A stretch of DNA of 64,000 nucleotides from an uncultured Spirochaetales bacterium (GCA_949293595.1 CASFDW010000001.1:1-64000); one strand, 5' to 3'. Shown: positions 52,509 through 61,088, counted from the stretch's first letter. Notes: generated by a model not told the origin, from the sequence alone. A program made the numbers and translations.

Positions 52509-53796
52509 TGCAATCCCCCCTGTACGTGTTTCCGCTCAGTTCCTTGAAGTCGACGTGGACGACATCACCCTCCCCGAGTGAAAAAGGAGAGGAGAAGGAA
52601 ACCATGTCGTTGTGGCTGTTCCTTCCCAGATACCTGTCCTTCTCGTCCCGGGTCGTCCCGAGAACGACCACATCGGAAGAAAACGGCAGGCGTGCCTTCC
52701 TGATCCTCTGGGCCCTTTCAAGCTGCTCCGCTATGAGCCTTTCAAGACGTGCGATCTTGATCTCGTCCGGAATCTGTCCGTCCATAGACGCAGCCTTCGT
52801 CCCCTCCCGTGGGTTGAAATAGTACATGAAAGCCTCCGTACAGCCCATCTCCTCCATCATCGAGAGGGTCTGCTGATACTCCTCCTCGGTCTCGGTGGGG
52901 AATCCAACCATCACATCCGTGGCAAGGGTGAGTCCTTCTATCCTCCCTCTCATCCTTTTGACAAGGGCGATGAAGTCCTCCCTTGTGGTCCGTCTGTTCA
53001 TCAGCTGCAATATCCTCGTGCTACCGGCCTGCATCGGCAGATGGATGTGCGAGCATATCCTGTCGTTTTCAGCGATGACATCTATCAGATGGTCCGAAAA
53101 ATCCTTGGGATGCGGGGATTCGAAACGAACGAACCTTATATTGTGCAGATATGGGACGATTTTTTCCAAAAGAGTTGGGAAATCGACTTTATTGCCATCA
53201 TATGACGAGCTGTAGCTGTTGACATTCTGTCCAAGGAGGGTGATTTCCCTTACTTTTTTGGAATCGAGGAAGACAATCTCGTCGATTATCGATCCAACAT
53301 CCCTTGAGACCTCGCGTCCGCGGACATACGGAACAATGCAGTATGAGCAGAAATTGTTGCATCCGTTCATGATCGGGACATAGCTCGACCAAGAGCCTTC
53401 CCTGTAGTATGAGGAAAGGAACGAATAGCCATCCTCATCCCCTGGCCGGACTCCGAGGATCATGTCCGGAATGTCGTTCTTGCTGTTAGTTCCGACGACC
53501 TCGTCGACGAACGGAGCATCCTTCCTCAGATCATCCTTCAATCTCTCGGCCATGCATCCGGTGACTATGATCTTGAGGCCTCCCCCTCTTTTCTTTTTGA
53601 GCGCGCCGAAAAAACCAAGCCTGCCCCAGACACGGTTTTCTGCCGTCTTCCTTACGGAACAGGTGTTGATGATCACGACATCGGCATCCTCGGCTTTGTC
53701 GGTCTTTTCCAGCCCTCTCCCCAGGAGAATCGTTTCGATAGCCCCGCTTTCCGCGACGTTGAGCTGGCAGCCATATGTCTCGATCAAAAATCTCAT
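52492..53796 (-). CDS. miaB: tRNA methylthiotransferase MiaB
   Basis: MiaB adds the methylthio group to i6A37 of tRNAs. The 434-residue protein has the N-terminal cluster cysteines Cys10, Cys46 and Cys81. The radical SAM motif is GCNNFCSYC (Cys146, Cys150, Cys153), followed by YVRGREVSR, LLGQNVNSY, HLPMQAGSTRIL, GFPTETEEEY and a C-terminal TRAM domain. GQNVNSY and the ISPHP-like element here read as ESPHPKDF support MiaB over RimO or MtaB. It overlaps folD by four bases. Confidence 0.95.
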   Translation of the reverse strand: MRFLIETYGCQLNVAESGAIETILLGRGLEKTDKAEDADVVIINTCSVRKTAENRVWGRLGFFGALKKKRGGGLKIIVTGCMAERLKDDLRKDAPFVDEVVGTNSKNDIPDMILGVRPGDEDGYSFLSSYYREGSWSSYVPIMNGCNNFCSYCIVPYVRGREVSRDVGSIIDEIVFLDSKKVREITLLGQNVNSYSSSYDGNKVDFPTLLEKIVPYLHNIRFVRFESPHPKDFSDHLIDVIAENDRICSHIHLPMQAGSTRILQLMNRRTTREDFIALVKRMRGRIEGLTLATDVMVGFPTETEEEYQQTLSMMEEMGCTEAFMYYFNPREGTKAASMDGQIPDEIKIARLERLIAEQLERAQRIRKARLPFSSDVVVLGTTRDEKDRYLGRNSHNDMVSFSSPFSLGEGDVVHVDFKELSGNTYRGDCNGGCR

Positions 53797-54665
53797 CTTG
53801 CTCTCCTCAATGCCGCCGCATAGGTGTTCTCCATGAGCATGACGACGGTCATAAGCCCTACACCGCCCGGAACCGGTGTGACGCGGCAGGATGTGCCATT
53901 AAATGAATCATAATCGACATCCCCCACGACCCGGTAGCCCTTTGGCCTGGACCCGTCGGTAATCCTGTTCACTCCGACGTCTATGATGGTTGCACCGTCC
54001 CTGACCATCGATGCGTCGATGGTGGATGGCCTGCCGGTTGCGACGATGACGACATCGGAAGAAAGGGTATGGGCCTTGAGGTCCGGTGTTTTCGTGTTGC
54101 ATACCGTCACCGTGGCATCGACACCCTTCTGCATGCACATTACCGCAACCGGCTTTCCAACGATGTTGCTCCTTCCGATCACGGTGACATTCTTTCCAGA
54201 GAGAGAAATTCCATAATACCTGAGTATCTCCATTATCCCCTTTGGGGTGCATGGCTCGAAGCATTCCTGTCCGAGCATCAGGCGTCCGATGTTGTACGGG
54301 GAGAATCCGTCCACGTCCTTGTCCTTGGAAATGCGGTTTATGACACTCTCCTCGTCAATGTGCTTTGGAAGAGGCAGTTGCACGAGTATCCCGTCGACCT
54401 CGGGATCGGCATTCAGCCTGTCGATCAGCGATAAAAGCTCATCCTGCGTGTAATCTTCATCGAACCTATAATCAAAATGCACAAATCCGAGCTCGGCGGC
54501 CATTTTGCATTTCGTCGCGACATAACTTTCGCTTGCTCCGTTGCTCCCGATGAGAATGACGGCAATGGATGGAGCCCTATTTCCTTTGGCGACAAACTCT
54601 TGCGTCCTTTTTGCAAGGTCTGCGAGAAGCTTTTCCTTGATGATTTTGCAACCTAATCTTTCCAT
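53793..54665 (-). CDS. folD: bifunctional methylenetetrahydrofolate dehydrogenase/cyclohydrolase
   Basis: FolD interconverts methylene- and formyl-tetrahydrofolate for one-carbon supply. The 290-residue protein has the active-site SESYVATKCKMAAELG (Tyr and Lys), LVQLPLPKHI, KDVDGFSPYNIGRL, PCTPKGIMEIL, the NADP loop VIGRSNIVGKPVAVMC and the C-terminal TPVPGGVGLMTVVMLMENT. There is no Shine-Dalgarno. A -10-like TAAAAA ends eight bases before the ATG, so a leaderless message is possible. It heads folD-miaB-sir2. Confidence 0.96.
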   Translation of the reverse strand: MERLGCKIIKEKLLADLAKRTQEFVAKGNRAPSIAVILIGSNGASESYVATKCKMAAELGFVHFDYRFDEDYTQDELLSLIDRLNADPEVDGILVQLPLPKHIDEESVINRISKDKDVDGFSPYNIGRLMLGQECFEPCTPKGIMEILRYYGISLSGKNVTVIGRSNIVGKPVAVMCMQKGVDATVTVCNTKTPDLKAHTLSSDVVIVATGRPSTIDASMVRDGATIIDVGVNRITDGSRPKGYRVVGDVDYDSFNGTSCRVTPVPGGVGLMTVVMLMENTYAAALRRAR

Positions 54666-54673
54666 AAGTCATA

Positions 54674-54702
54674 TTTTTACTTCATTTTTCATGTTAAAAC
54701 AA
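54674..54702 (-). promoter_or_regulatory. probable promoter of folD-miaB-sir2
   Basis: On the minus strand TTGTTT (54702-54697), a 17-base spacer and TAAAAA (54679-54674) lie eight bases before the folD ATG. It is back to back with the promoter of the barrel-protein gene. Confidence 0.4.
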
Positions 54703-54707
54703 TCTAT

Positions 54708-54736
54708 TTGAATAATAACGCCTAATTGGGTATCAT
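54708..54736 (+). promoter_or_regulatory. promoter of the barrel-protein and lipoprotein genes
   Basis: TTGAAT (54708-54713), a 17-base spacer and TATCAT (54731-54736) lie 16 bases before the ATG at 54753. The short leader contains GAAGGAG. Confidence 0.55.
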
Positions 54737-54752
54737 CTTAGAAGGAGTGAAG

Positions 54753-55337
54753 ATGAAAAAGTTTTTATGCCTTTTTTCAGCGCTGATGCTGCTTTTCGCA
54801 TCGTTTGCATTCGGCGCCCCCTATTATGATACCGGAAGCCAGATTTTCACAATCAATGCAGGACCGGTCATACCCACATCAATCACAGGATTGGGAAACG
54901 GAAACGGAACGATAAGCGGACTTGAAAAGCAGACCGTCGGGGGTTATGGCTCCATCTGCTACCAGGTTTTCGCAAGTCCCTATTTCGCCTTAGGCGGAGA
55001 ACTCGGATACCTTTTCAACTTTGTCGTTTCAGACAAGGTTTTCACAAGCGTTCCGATCCAGTTCAAGGTGACCGCTTTCCCTGTTCAGGGTAATTTCGAA
55101 CTCCCGATCTCTCTCGGAGTCGGATTGAACTACATTTCTTACAACGAAAGCAGCAAGCTCACCGTCAGTACCCAGCTGGACATCGGAGCAAGATATTACT
55201 TCTCCGAGGAATGGGGCGTCGGGCTTCATGTCGGAATACAGGTGATACCTGAGTTCTACCTCAAGAATGAAAAACCAAATTCAAACTATCTGGCGACATA
55301 TCTTCCGATAACGCTTTCAGTTGCCTACAGACATTGA
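54753..55337 (+). CDS. putative outer-membrane beta-barrel protein
   Basis: The 194-residue protein has a cleavable signal peptide (MKKFLCLFSALMLLFASFAFGA). Alternating hydrophobic and polar strands with Gly and aromatic residues follow, typical of small beta-barrels (YFALGGELGYLFNF, PISLGVGLNYISY, LDIGARYYFSEEWGVGLHVG). It ends in LSVAYRH. I recognise the architecture, not a named family. GAAGGAG lies six bases before the ATG at 54753; the frame opens at 54726. It is followed after nine bases by a lipoprotein gene, probably co-expressed and co-localised at the envelope. Confidence 0.75.
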   Translation: MKKFLCLFSALMLLFASFAFGAPYYDTGSQIFTINAGPVIPTSITGLGNGNGTISGLEKQTVGGYGSICYQVFASPYFALGGELGYLFNFVVSDKVFTSVPIQFKVTAFPVQGNFELPISLGVGLNYISYNESSKLTVSTQLDIGARYYFSEEWGVGLHVGIQVIPEFYLKNEKPNSNYLATYLPITLSVAYRH

Positions 55338-55346
55338 GGAGCACAT

Positions 55347-56360
55347 ATGAAAAAGCATCTGATATTTTTTGTCATATTCTTGTTTTTACTTTCTTCCTGC
55401 AATCTCGATTCTGACGGTATTTTCCAGCAGATTTATGGTGAAACAGAGAAAAACAGCATTAAAGTGAGCTACATGGTCGGAGAAAGCAACGAGGAGATAT
55501 TCTTTTCGACAGACACCAACGGGATAGCAAAAACTTCCAGTCCATATTCAGGATACGACAACGTCTACTCCCCTTCCGACCGTCTTATCCGTTTCATGAC
55601 AAGCGACGGTGAGGCTGTCTGCTCTTCAATCTCCGGGACAAGCACGTACTATCTTGTGAATCTTGAAAGCAAGACAGAGCAGAAGCTTACTATCACGGTA
55701 GACGGAAGCGAAGCAGTAGTACAGGGCGCATACTTCAATCCGATGCCGAGTGATGAAAAGAGCGTCCTGACTCTTGTGCTCAGGACAAAATCGGACACTT
55801 CCACAGCCTATTTCCTCTATTATGGAGCACAGCCAAAGAAAGGAGACGATGGGGTTTCATTGATTTTCTCCACCACCGCCGATGTGGAAGCAAACAAGGT
55901 TGACAGAATCCCGGAAGAAAAAGGTGTCCCGCAGATAATCGGACCTGGGAAATACACGTTTGCCGTTTACCAGAATGATGAGGAGCAGAAAACGTGGGTA
56001 ATCGGGAATGCCGGAACAGTTTCAAGCAGGCCGAGGCTTTGGTTCGACAGCCTCCTGATTCTTGAAAACGGGGATGTGTACTCTGTCGATGAAGGATTGA
56101 ATAAGAAATATGCTGCAGTTAGTCTGACACACTATGACGCAAACTCGATTTTGGCCGCCGGTTATGTCAAGGAGACGGCTGATGGTACCGGAAAAATCTA
56201 CGGGATCACCGATAAGTTCACGTTCAGCTATGATGTAGCAACAAATGAATTCAAGAGCTATGAGAAATCAACCAATATGTTTTATGTAGGAATGATCAAT
56301 GCGGATAAGGTGGCAACCACCGAAAACAGCATACAGACTTTCAACAAGAGCAACCTCTGA
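55347..56360 (+). CDS. putative lipoprotein of unknown function
   Basis: The 337-residue protein has a signal peptide ending in a good lipobox (MKKHLIFFVIFLFLLSSC, Cys18). The mature part is beta-rich and polar, without a domain I recognise. GAGGAG precedes the ATG. It is the second gene after the barrel protein and is followed by a strong terminator. Structure prediction would be the sensible route to function. Confidence 0.72.
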   Translation: MKKHLIFFVIFLFLLSSCNLDSDGIFQQIYGETEKNSIKVSYMVGESNEEIFFSTDTNGIAKTSSPYSGYDNVYSPSDRLIRFMTSDGEAVCSSISGTSTYYLVNLESKTEQKLTITVDGSEAVVQGAYFNPMPSDEKSVLTLVLRTKSDTSTAYFLYYGAQPKKGDDGVSLIFSTTADVEANKVDRIPEEKGVPQIIGPGKYTFAVYQNDEEQKTWVIGNAGTVSSRPRLWFDSLLILENGDVYSVDEGLNKKYAAVSLTHYDANSILAAGYVKETADGTGKIYGITDKFTFSYDVATNEFKSYEKSTNMFYVGMINADKVATTENSIQTFNKSNL

Positions 56361-56382
56361 GTTTTGCAAATTTGTTTTTCTC

Positions 56383-56411
56383 AAGCACCTGTTGCATGCA
56401 GGTGCTTTTTT
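56383..56411 (+). terminator. intrinsic terminator after the lipoprotein gene
   Basis: AAGCACCTG (56383-56391) and CAGGTGCTT (56399-56407) form a perfect 9-bp stem around TTGCATG, followed by six T residues. Confidence 0.88.
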
Positions 56412-56588
56412 CATAGTAGGTGAATCACAAAACATGGATGCCCATCAAAGCATGACTTTTTACAAGAAAAGTCGAGGTCCACAACGACCAGAAGAAACCG
56501 GAGGAAGTCATGGAAACCATCCTTCGGTGATGCAGAAGATGAATGGCAGGCAAATGGAAAAGCAATCCGTAACGAAAAAATTTGTCAG

Positions 56589-56611
56589 AAAAAAACCTGG
56601 CAAACGCCAGG
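56589..56611 (-). terminator. intrinsic terminator after the phosphoribosyltransferase gene
   Basis: On the minus strand CCTGGC and GCCAGG form a 6-bp stem around GTTT, followed by seven T residues. It ends the minus-strand unit coming from ybeY/gap. The roughly 180 bases between this and the opposing terminator show no gene. Confidence 0.82.
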
Positions 56612-56659
56612 CAAGGGACAAACCGTGATCAGTGATAGATATTGTATCTGGTCGGAAAC

Positions 56660-57277
56660 CTATTCAAGTATCTCGTGGAGGATGCTTCTCACCTCCCCGT
56701 CCTTGAAGACCTCGTCGATCTCGTCATGTGTCAGTCCGATGAATTCATGGCATGTATAATGTATCCATCTCGAGTCCTCGGGTCTGTTGAGGACATGCCT
56801 GCGGCACCAGTAGTCAGGCTGGATCGGAAGCTTCTCGTCCTCACCCTTGTAGAGAGGAACCTTGTAGTCGTACACGGCGACCTTTATGTCCTCGCGGGGA
56901 ATACCGTATTTCATGACTGTCTCGACAAGGGCATTGACGGTCATTCCAGTATCGAAGATGTCATCGACGATGAGGACCTTCATGCCTTTTTTCAAGGCGG
57001 AGGGGCTCACCGTCCAACCGTCGATATCGACATGGTTCGAATGTTCCCTGAGCTCGCCGTAGCTTCTGGCGACCACCGCGGCGTAGAACACCGGCGTCTT
57101 GCCTTCCTTCATTGCCATGAGCTTGTAATACTCGCTCATCACGTTCGCCATGTACGCGCCACCCCTGAGGCTGTCATAGATTATGTCGGGGACGAATCCG
57201 TCCTCCATGTGCATTCTTCTGACAAGCTTGAGAGCCGCATCACGGATCATGTCACAGGTAATGAATTCCTTACTCAC
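56660..57277 (-). CDS. phosphoribosyltransferase (COG2236-like)
   Basis: PRTases join bases to PRPP or run the reverse. The 205-residue protein has the PRPP-binding loop VLIVDDIFDTGMTVNALVE and an N-terminal DIIYDSLRGGAYMANVMSEYY segment (family RGG). It resembles purine PRTases or the COG2236 group; the exact base is not decidable. A cluster in PIQPDYWCRRH is unusual for HPRT. The start is GTG at 57277 with GAGGAG six bases upstream. It follows map by ten bases and is closed by a terminator. Confidence 0.82.
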   Translation of the reverse strand: MSKEFITCDMIRDAALKLVRRMHMEDGFVPDIIYDSLRGGAYMANVMSEYYKLMAMKEGKTPVFYAAVVARSYGELREHSNHVDIDGWTVSPSALKKGMKVLIVDDIFDTGMTVNALVETVMKYGIPREDIKVAVYDYKVPLYKGEDEKLPIQPDYWCRRHVLNRPEDSRWIHYTCHEFIGLTHDEIDEVFKDGEVRSILHEILE

Positions 57278-57287
57278 AAAAAACTCC

Positions 57288-58037
57288 TCAAGTCATAATC
57301 TCGGCGCCGTTTTCAGTAATGGCTACCGTATGTTCCCAATGGCATGCGGGCTTTCCATCCGCCGTCTTGACGGTCCAGCCGTCATCGAGCGTGATGATCT
57401 TGTAGGTGCCCATGTTGATCATGGGCTCGATCGCGATCACCATCCCCTCCCTCAGCTTCGGATTCGGATTGCGTACCGAGACATAGTTATACACAAGAGG
57501 ATCCTCATGTATCTCGAATCCGACTCCGTGCCCGCAATAATCCCTGACAATCCCGTATCCGAACGGCTTGATGCATCCTTCGACGGCCGCTGCTATGTCA
57601 TGGACCCTGGCCCCCGGCCTTCCTGCGGCTTCGATTGCAAGATAAAGGGCCTTGTTCGTCGCCATGTTGAGCCTGTGCACATCGTCCGTGACCTTCCCTA
57701 TCTCGTAGGTATGGGTGCTGTCGGATACGTATCCGTCCCTGTCGAGGGTTATGTCGACACTGACTATGTCCCCCTCCTCCAGAATGATCTTTTTGGAAGG
57801 GATCCCATGTATCACAGTGTCGTTCACGCTCACGCAGGTTGCGGCAGGATAGCCGCAGTAGCCGAGGCACGGGGCTCCGGCATGATGCCGCTTGATGAAA
57901 TCGTGGCATACCTTGTCGACGTCGTAGGTGCTCATCCCGGCGCAGATCTTCGTGTCAAGCTCGTCGAACAGCTCATGAAGGAGCTGTCCGCTTGAGCGTA
58001 TCATTTCAATCTCATGCCTGTTCTTCAGTTGAATCAC
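57288..58037 (-). CDS. map: methionine aminopeptidase, type I
   Basis: Map removes initiator methionine from nascent proteins. The 249-residue protein has the metal ligands in order: Asp in VSVDITLDRDGYVSDST (two Asp), His in GHGVGFEIHEDP, Glu in AIEPM and Glu in HWEHTVAIT. The start codon is GTG at 58037 with AAGGA about eight bases upstream, and it overlaps nusB by 26 bases. Confidence 0.95.
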   Translation of the reverse strand: MIQLKNRHEIEMIRSSGQLLHELFDELDTKICAGMSTYDVDKVCHDFIKRHHAGAPCLGYCGYPAATCVSVNDTVIHGIPSKKIILEEGDIVSVDITLDRDGYVSDSTHTYEIGKVTDDVHRLNMATNKALYLAIEAAGRPGARVHDIAAAVEGCIKPFGYGIVRDYCGHGVGFEIHEDPLVYNYVSVRNPNPKLREGMVIAIEPMINMGTYKIITLDDGWTVKTADGKPACHWEHTVAITENGAEIMT

Positions 58038-58464
58038 GTCTGCCGTCCTTTACAAAAGCATCGAGTATCCCGTTGATGAAACGGTAAGAAACATCGTTGG
58101 AAAGACTTTGTGAAAGCTTCACAGCCTGGTCGATGATGATTGTCGGATGTGTGTCCTTGAGGTTTTCGATCTGGAAGAATGAAATCCTCAAAATGTTCCT
58201 GTCCACATAATCGATCTTCTCAAGGGGACGGTTTATGGCATATCTTGCGATTAGGTCGTCGATATGCTTTCTGTTCTCAAGGGTGCCGAGCACAAGATAG
58301 CGCGCGAAAAGGACAACCTCCTCGTCAAGCGCACCCATCTCCTCCTCGCTCATTCCAGGGAAAACGGAAAGATCGACCTCCCCGTCGAGCTGGTTGTTGA
58401 AATCGAGGCTGTAAAGTGTCGAGACAGCTATCTGTCTCGCCTGAGTCCTGAAACCGGTATTCAT
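58012..58464 (-). CDS. nusB: transcription antitermination factor NusB
   Basis: NusB with NusE (S10) binds boxA in rRNA transcripts for antitermination. The 150-residue all-helical protein has RTQARQIAVSTLYSLDF, an ENRKHIDDLIARY segment, KIDYVDRNILRISFFQI and the C-terminal FINGILDAFVKD (family FVNGVLD). It lies one base after the PpiC-type gene. The partner factor NusA is encoded 28 kb away in the window. Confidence 0.9.
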   Translation of the reverse strand: MNTGFRTQARQIAVSTLYSLDFNNQLDGEVDLSVFPGMSEEEMGALDEEVVLFARYLVLGTLENRKHIDDLIARYAINRPLEKIDYVDRNILRISFFQIENLKDTHPTIIIDQAVKLSQSLSNDVSYRFINGILDAFVKDGRRDSTEEQA

Positions 58465-58465
58465 A

Positions 58466-59494
58466 TCAGTAGATCCTGATCCTTGCCTGATTCCTGAGCT
58501 CGTTTATCAGGCTGTTGAGCGCGTTGTTGGTCGCAGTCTGCATGTTCTGGTTTGCAAGAAGCGCAGTAATGTAGTCGCGCACTGTCGTAGTGTCCACCGG
58601 ACTGACAGGGTCGTCGATGCCGAGAAGCTTTCCATCGTTGTGCACGCTGATCTTCACTATGTGGTAGCCGACATTGCTCTCGAGCATGGGAGAAATCTCC
58701 CCTGCCTTCATCGAAACAACTGTATCGACGAATGCATCCCCGAATCCGGCGCGGGCCGTCTGGTTGTCGATCGTGAGCCAGCCGATGTCCCCACCGACAC
58801 TCTTGCTCTCCGCATCGTCGGTATGATCGACCACAGCCTGCTCGAACGTTGTCTTGCCGCTCTTTATGTCGGATGCAAGCCCTATCATCATGGAAGCGTT
58901 GGCCTCGTCCACGGCCTCGTCCCCTGTCTTCTGCTTGAAAACATGCGCAAGCTTGACATTCTCGGGAGAATAGAAGCTTTGCTTGTTCTTCCTGTAATAG
59001 TTCTCAACGTCGGTCTTGGACGGCGTGAAGTCCATGGCCTCCAGTTCGGCACCCTTCTTGAGCATGAGATACTGGTTGACGATGAGCTGTTCCTTCAATG
59101 CCTGCCTGTATGCATCGAGGTCCATTCCTGTCTGCTGGAGGATGATTTGTCCGAACTGCTCGTCGGACAGGCTCTGTCCGATCTGCTGCTCGATCGAAGC
59201 GCGTGTCTGCTTCACGGCCGCATCAACCTGGGAATCGGTTATTACGATGCCGTCACGCTCGGCCCCCTGGAGGAAAACCTCGTCGTTGATGAGAACGTCG
59301 AGCACCTGTGCCCTGTCGATGCTCAACCCCGCATCCTGGTACTGCTTGAGCGCCTCATCCACCTCCGTGTTGGATATTGCCTTGTTCCTGATCAGGTTGA
59401 CGGTCGCCGCAGGGGAACCGACAAGCTGGACCGCAAAAACGTCAGAAAGAGCCAAAGCAAGGACAAACACAAAAATCAAAAACTTCTTCTTCAT
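58466..59494 (-). CDS. periplasmic SurA/PpiC-type peptidyl-prolyl isomerase
   Basis: The 342-residue protein has a signal peptide (KKKFLIFVFVLALALSDVFA), a SurA_N-like helical chaperone region (about 35-160) and one parvulin domain (about 170-290: VKLAHVFKQKTG, SKSVGGDIGWLT, MKAGEISPMLESNVGYHIVKI). It probably assists folding of exported or outer-membrane proteins. The start could be any of three ATGs (59500, 59497, 59494). I prefer 59494, with AAAGGA seven bases upstream, although the ATG at 59500 gives an ATGA overlap with the upstream stop. Confidence 0.88.
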   Translation of the reverse strand: MKKKFLIFVFVLALALSDVFAVQLVGSPAATVNLIRNKAISNTEVDEALKQYQDAGLSIDRAQVLDVLINDEVFLQGAERDGIVITDSQVDAAVKQTRASIEQQIGQSLSDEQFGQIILQQTGMDLDAYRQALKEQLIVNQYLMLKKGAELEAMDFTPSKTDVENYYRKNKQSFYSPENVKLAHVFKQKTGDEAVDEANASMMIGLASDIKSGKTTFEQAVVDHTDDAESKSVGGDIGWLTIDNQTARAGFGDAFVDTVVSMKAGEISPMLESNVGYHIVKISVHNDGKLLGIDDPVSPVDTTTVRDYITALLANQNMQTATNNALNSLINELRNQARIRIY

Positions 59495-59496
59495 CA

Positions 59497-59916
59497 TCAT
59501 TTCCTTTCAACGATCAGATGCTTGCCAACAGCCTCTGCCTCGTTTGCGTTCTTCACGACCTGTGAGACGGAAAGCATCATCCCCTCCGACTCCATGATCT
59601 TCATAAGGTTGAGCAGCGTCTTGTTGCTTCTCAGGGATGGAGTGGCAAAAGCGAAACACCTCTTTCCGGATGCACCCGGACATTCCCTGAGGAACTTTCT
59701 GAGCTGGTCATTTATCTTGGCGGACATGAATCCGGCGGAACAGCTTCCAACGGCGACAAAATCAAAATAAGTGAGACGCGCGTCGGTGTCGGTCCAGGCA
59801 TTGAAGATGCTGACCACATGCCCCTGCGCCTCCAGGCCTTTTGAGAGACCCTTTGAAATATCCTTCAGCTTCTGGTTATCTTTCGAATTACCTGCATATA
59901 CGATTGCGATGTTCAT
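59497..59916 (-). CDS. flavodoxin-like small protein
   Basis: The 139-residue protein looks like a flavodoxin fold: strand-loop IAIVYAGNSKDNQKLKDISKGL (family IxYxSxxGNTxxxA), the middle FDFVAVGSCSAGFMSAKINDQLRKFL and the late KRCFAFATPSLRS. The phosphate-binding T/S-rich loop is only partly conserved, so FMN binding is uncertain. The ATG at 59916 has AAGGGGG upstream; the frame opens at 59982 but overlaps a hairpin. It lies between secG and the PpiC-type gene. Function unknown. Confidence 0.72.
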   Translation of the reverse strand: MNIAIVYAGNSKDNQKLKDISKGLSKGLEAQGHVVSIFNAWTDTDARLTYFDFVAVGSCSAGFMSAKINDQLRKFLRECPGASGKRCFAFATPSLRSNKTLLNLMKIMESEGMMLSVSQVVKNANEAEAVGKHLIVERK

Positions 59917-59931
59917 CGAAAATCCCCCTTT

Positions 59932-59973
59932 AATAAAAGATAAGCCGACCCTGGATCTTTGGCAAGGTCGGCT
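59932..59973 (-). terminator. hairpin after secG, attenuator or terminator
   Basis: On the minus strand AGCCGACC and GGTCGGCT form an 8-bp stem with a 15-base loop, followed by TATCTTTTATT. The imperfect U-tract suggests partial termination between secG and the flavodoxin-like gene. Confidence 0.55.
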
Positions 59974-59990
59974 CATGTTCAAACTCGGAC

Positions 59991-60311
59991 TTACTCGGTG
60001 ACCGTTTCTTCCGTTTCGAGCCAGTTGGTTCCGGCTTCGGTCTGAACCGTTCCGGCCTTGGCTGCGAGGTCCCCGCCCGTCCCCTTGTTGAGGATGGCGA
60101 CGCCGAGGGCAAGAACCATGAAAGCGATGGCAAGTATCGTCGTAGCCTTCGTCAGGAAGCTGGATGTGTTGCTGCCGAAGGCAGAATCACTCGAGCCACC
60201 GAAAATACCGCCGAGTCCAACGCTGTTCTCATCCTGGATCGCCACAAGAAAAATCAGAAGCAGCGATACGATGATGAACAGCACCATAAGGATGATACTC
60301 AAAATTCCCAT
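59991..60311 (-). CDS. secG: protein translocase subunit SecG
   Basis: SecG is the auxiliary subunit of SecYEG. The 106-residue protein has two transmembrane helices (about 3-25 and 55-75). The conserved loop QDENSVGLGGIFGGSSDSAFGS resembles the family QxxKGxGLGGxFGG and ends in a polar, acidic tail. It lies 17 bases after tpiA, the common tpiA-secG order. Confidence 0.92.
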   Translation of the reverse strand: MGILSIILMVLFIIVSLLLIFLVAIQDENSVGLGGIFGGSSDSAFGSNTSSFLTKATTILAIAFMVLALGVAILNKGTGGDLAAKAGTVQTEAGTNWLETEETVTE

Positions 60312-60328
60312 TCTCTTAACTCCGAAAG

Positions 60329-61087
60329 TTATTTGTTATAGGTTATTATGGGCAGGAACTGTTCCACAGAAAGCGAAGCTCCGCCGACAAGAGCACCATC
60401 TATGTTCTCTTTAGCCATCAAAGCCTTCACATTGCCTGCCTTAACAGAACCACCATACTGTATAATGAGCTTTTCTGCAATATCTTTTGAGTACAAAGAC
60501 GCCACAGTTTTCCTTATGAAGCTGTGGGCATCATCGGCATCCTCCGGTGTTGCCGTCTTTCCGGTGCCGATTGCCCAAACAGGTTCGTAGGCGATGGTGA
60601 TGCGGTCCATGTCCGCGCCGGAAACGCCCTTGAGACCAACGGAAAGCTGTGCGGATAGGATATCCTCAAGCTTGCCGGCCTCCCTTTCCTCAAGTGTCTC
60701 ACCGACACAGTAGACGACATCCATCCCCATCTCGAGGGCAAGAAGGATCTTCTTGTTGATGCTTTCGTTCGTCTCTCCGTAATACTGCCTTCTCTCGCTG
60801 TGTCCGAGGATGACGGTCCTTACGCCGAGATCCAGGAGCATCGAAGGGGCGACCTCACCCGTGTACGCACCGCTCTTGTGGTCCGCCATGTTCTGTGCGG
60901 CCACGATGATCGAAGAGCCCTTCACAGCCTCGAGCACGGCCGGAATCGACACGAAGGAAGGAGCGATCATTATCTTGACATCCGCTCCTGCCTCCTCGCA
61001 CGCCTTCCTGAGAGCGGAGGCGTAAGCCGCGCCTTCGCTCGGGGTCAGGTTCATCTTCCAGTTTCCTGCGATATATGCTTTTCTCAT
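60329..61087 (-). CDS. tpiA: triosephosphate isomerase
   Basis: TpiA interconverts dihydroxyacetone phosphate and glyceraldehyde 3-phosphate. The 252-residue TIM barrel has GNWKMN, the catalytic His in ILGHSERRQYYGE, the catalytic Glu in AYEPVWAIGTGKTA and the phosphate loop GGSVKAGN...GALVGGASL. The ATG at 61087 has GGAG eight bases upstream. The open frame up to 61333 is pgk read out of frame. Confidence 0.97.
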   Translation of the reverse strand: MRKAYIAGNWKMNLTPSEGAAYASALRKACEEAGADVKIMIAPSFVSIPAVLEAVKGSSIIVAAQNMADHKSGAYTGEVAPSMLLDLGVRTVILGHSERRQYYGETNESINKKILLALEMGMDVVYCVGETLEEREAGKLEDILSAQLSVGLKGVSGADMDRITIAYEPVWAIGTGKTATPEDADDAHSFIRKTVASLYSKDIAEKLIIQYGGSVKAGNVKALMAKENIDGALVGGASLSVEQFLPIITYNK

Positions 61088-61088
61088 C

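Noticed and set aside
56434..56628. Possible 64-codon basic peptide on the plus strand
   Set aside because: It has no Shine-Dalgarno and runs through the minus-strand terminator; composition looks non-coding.
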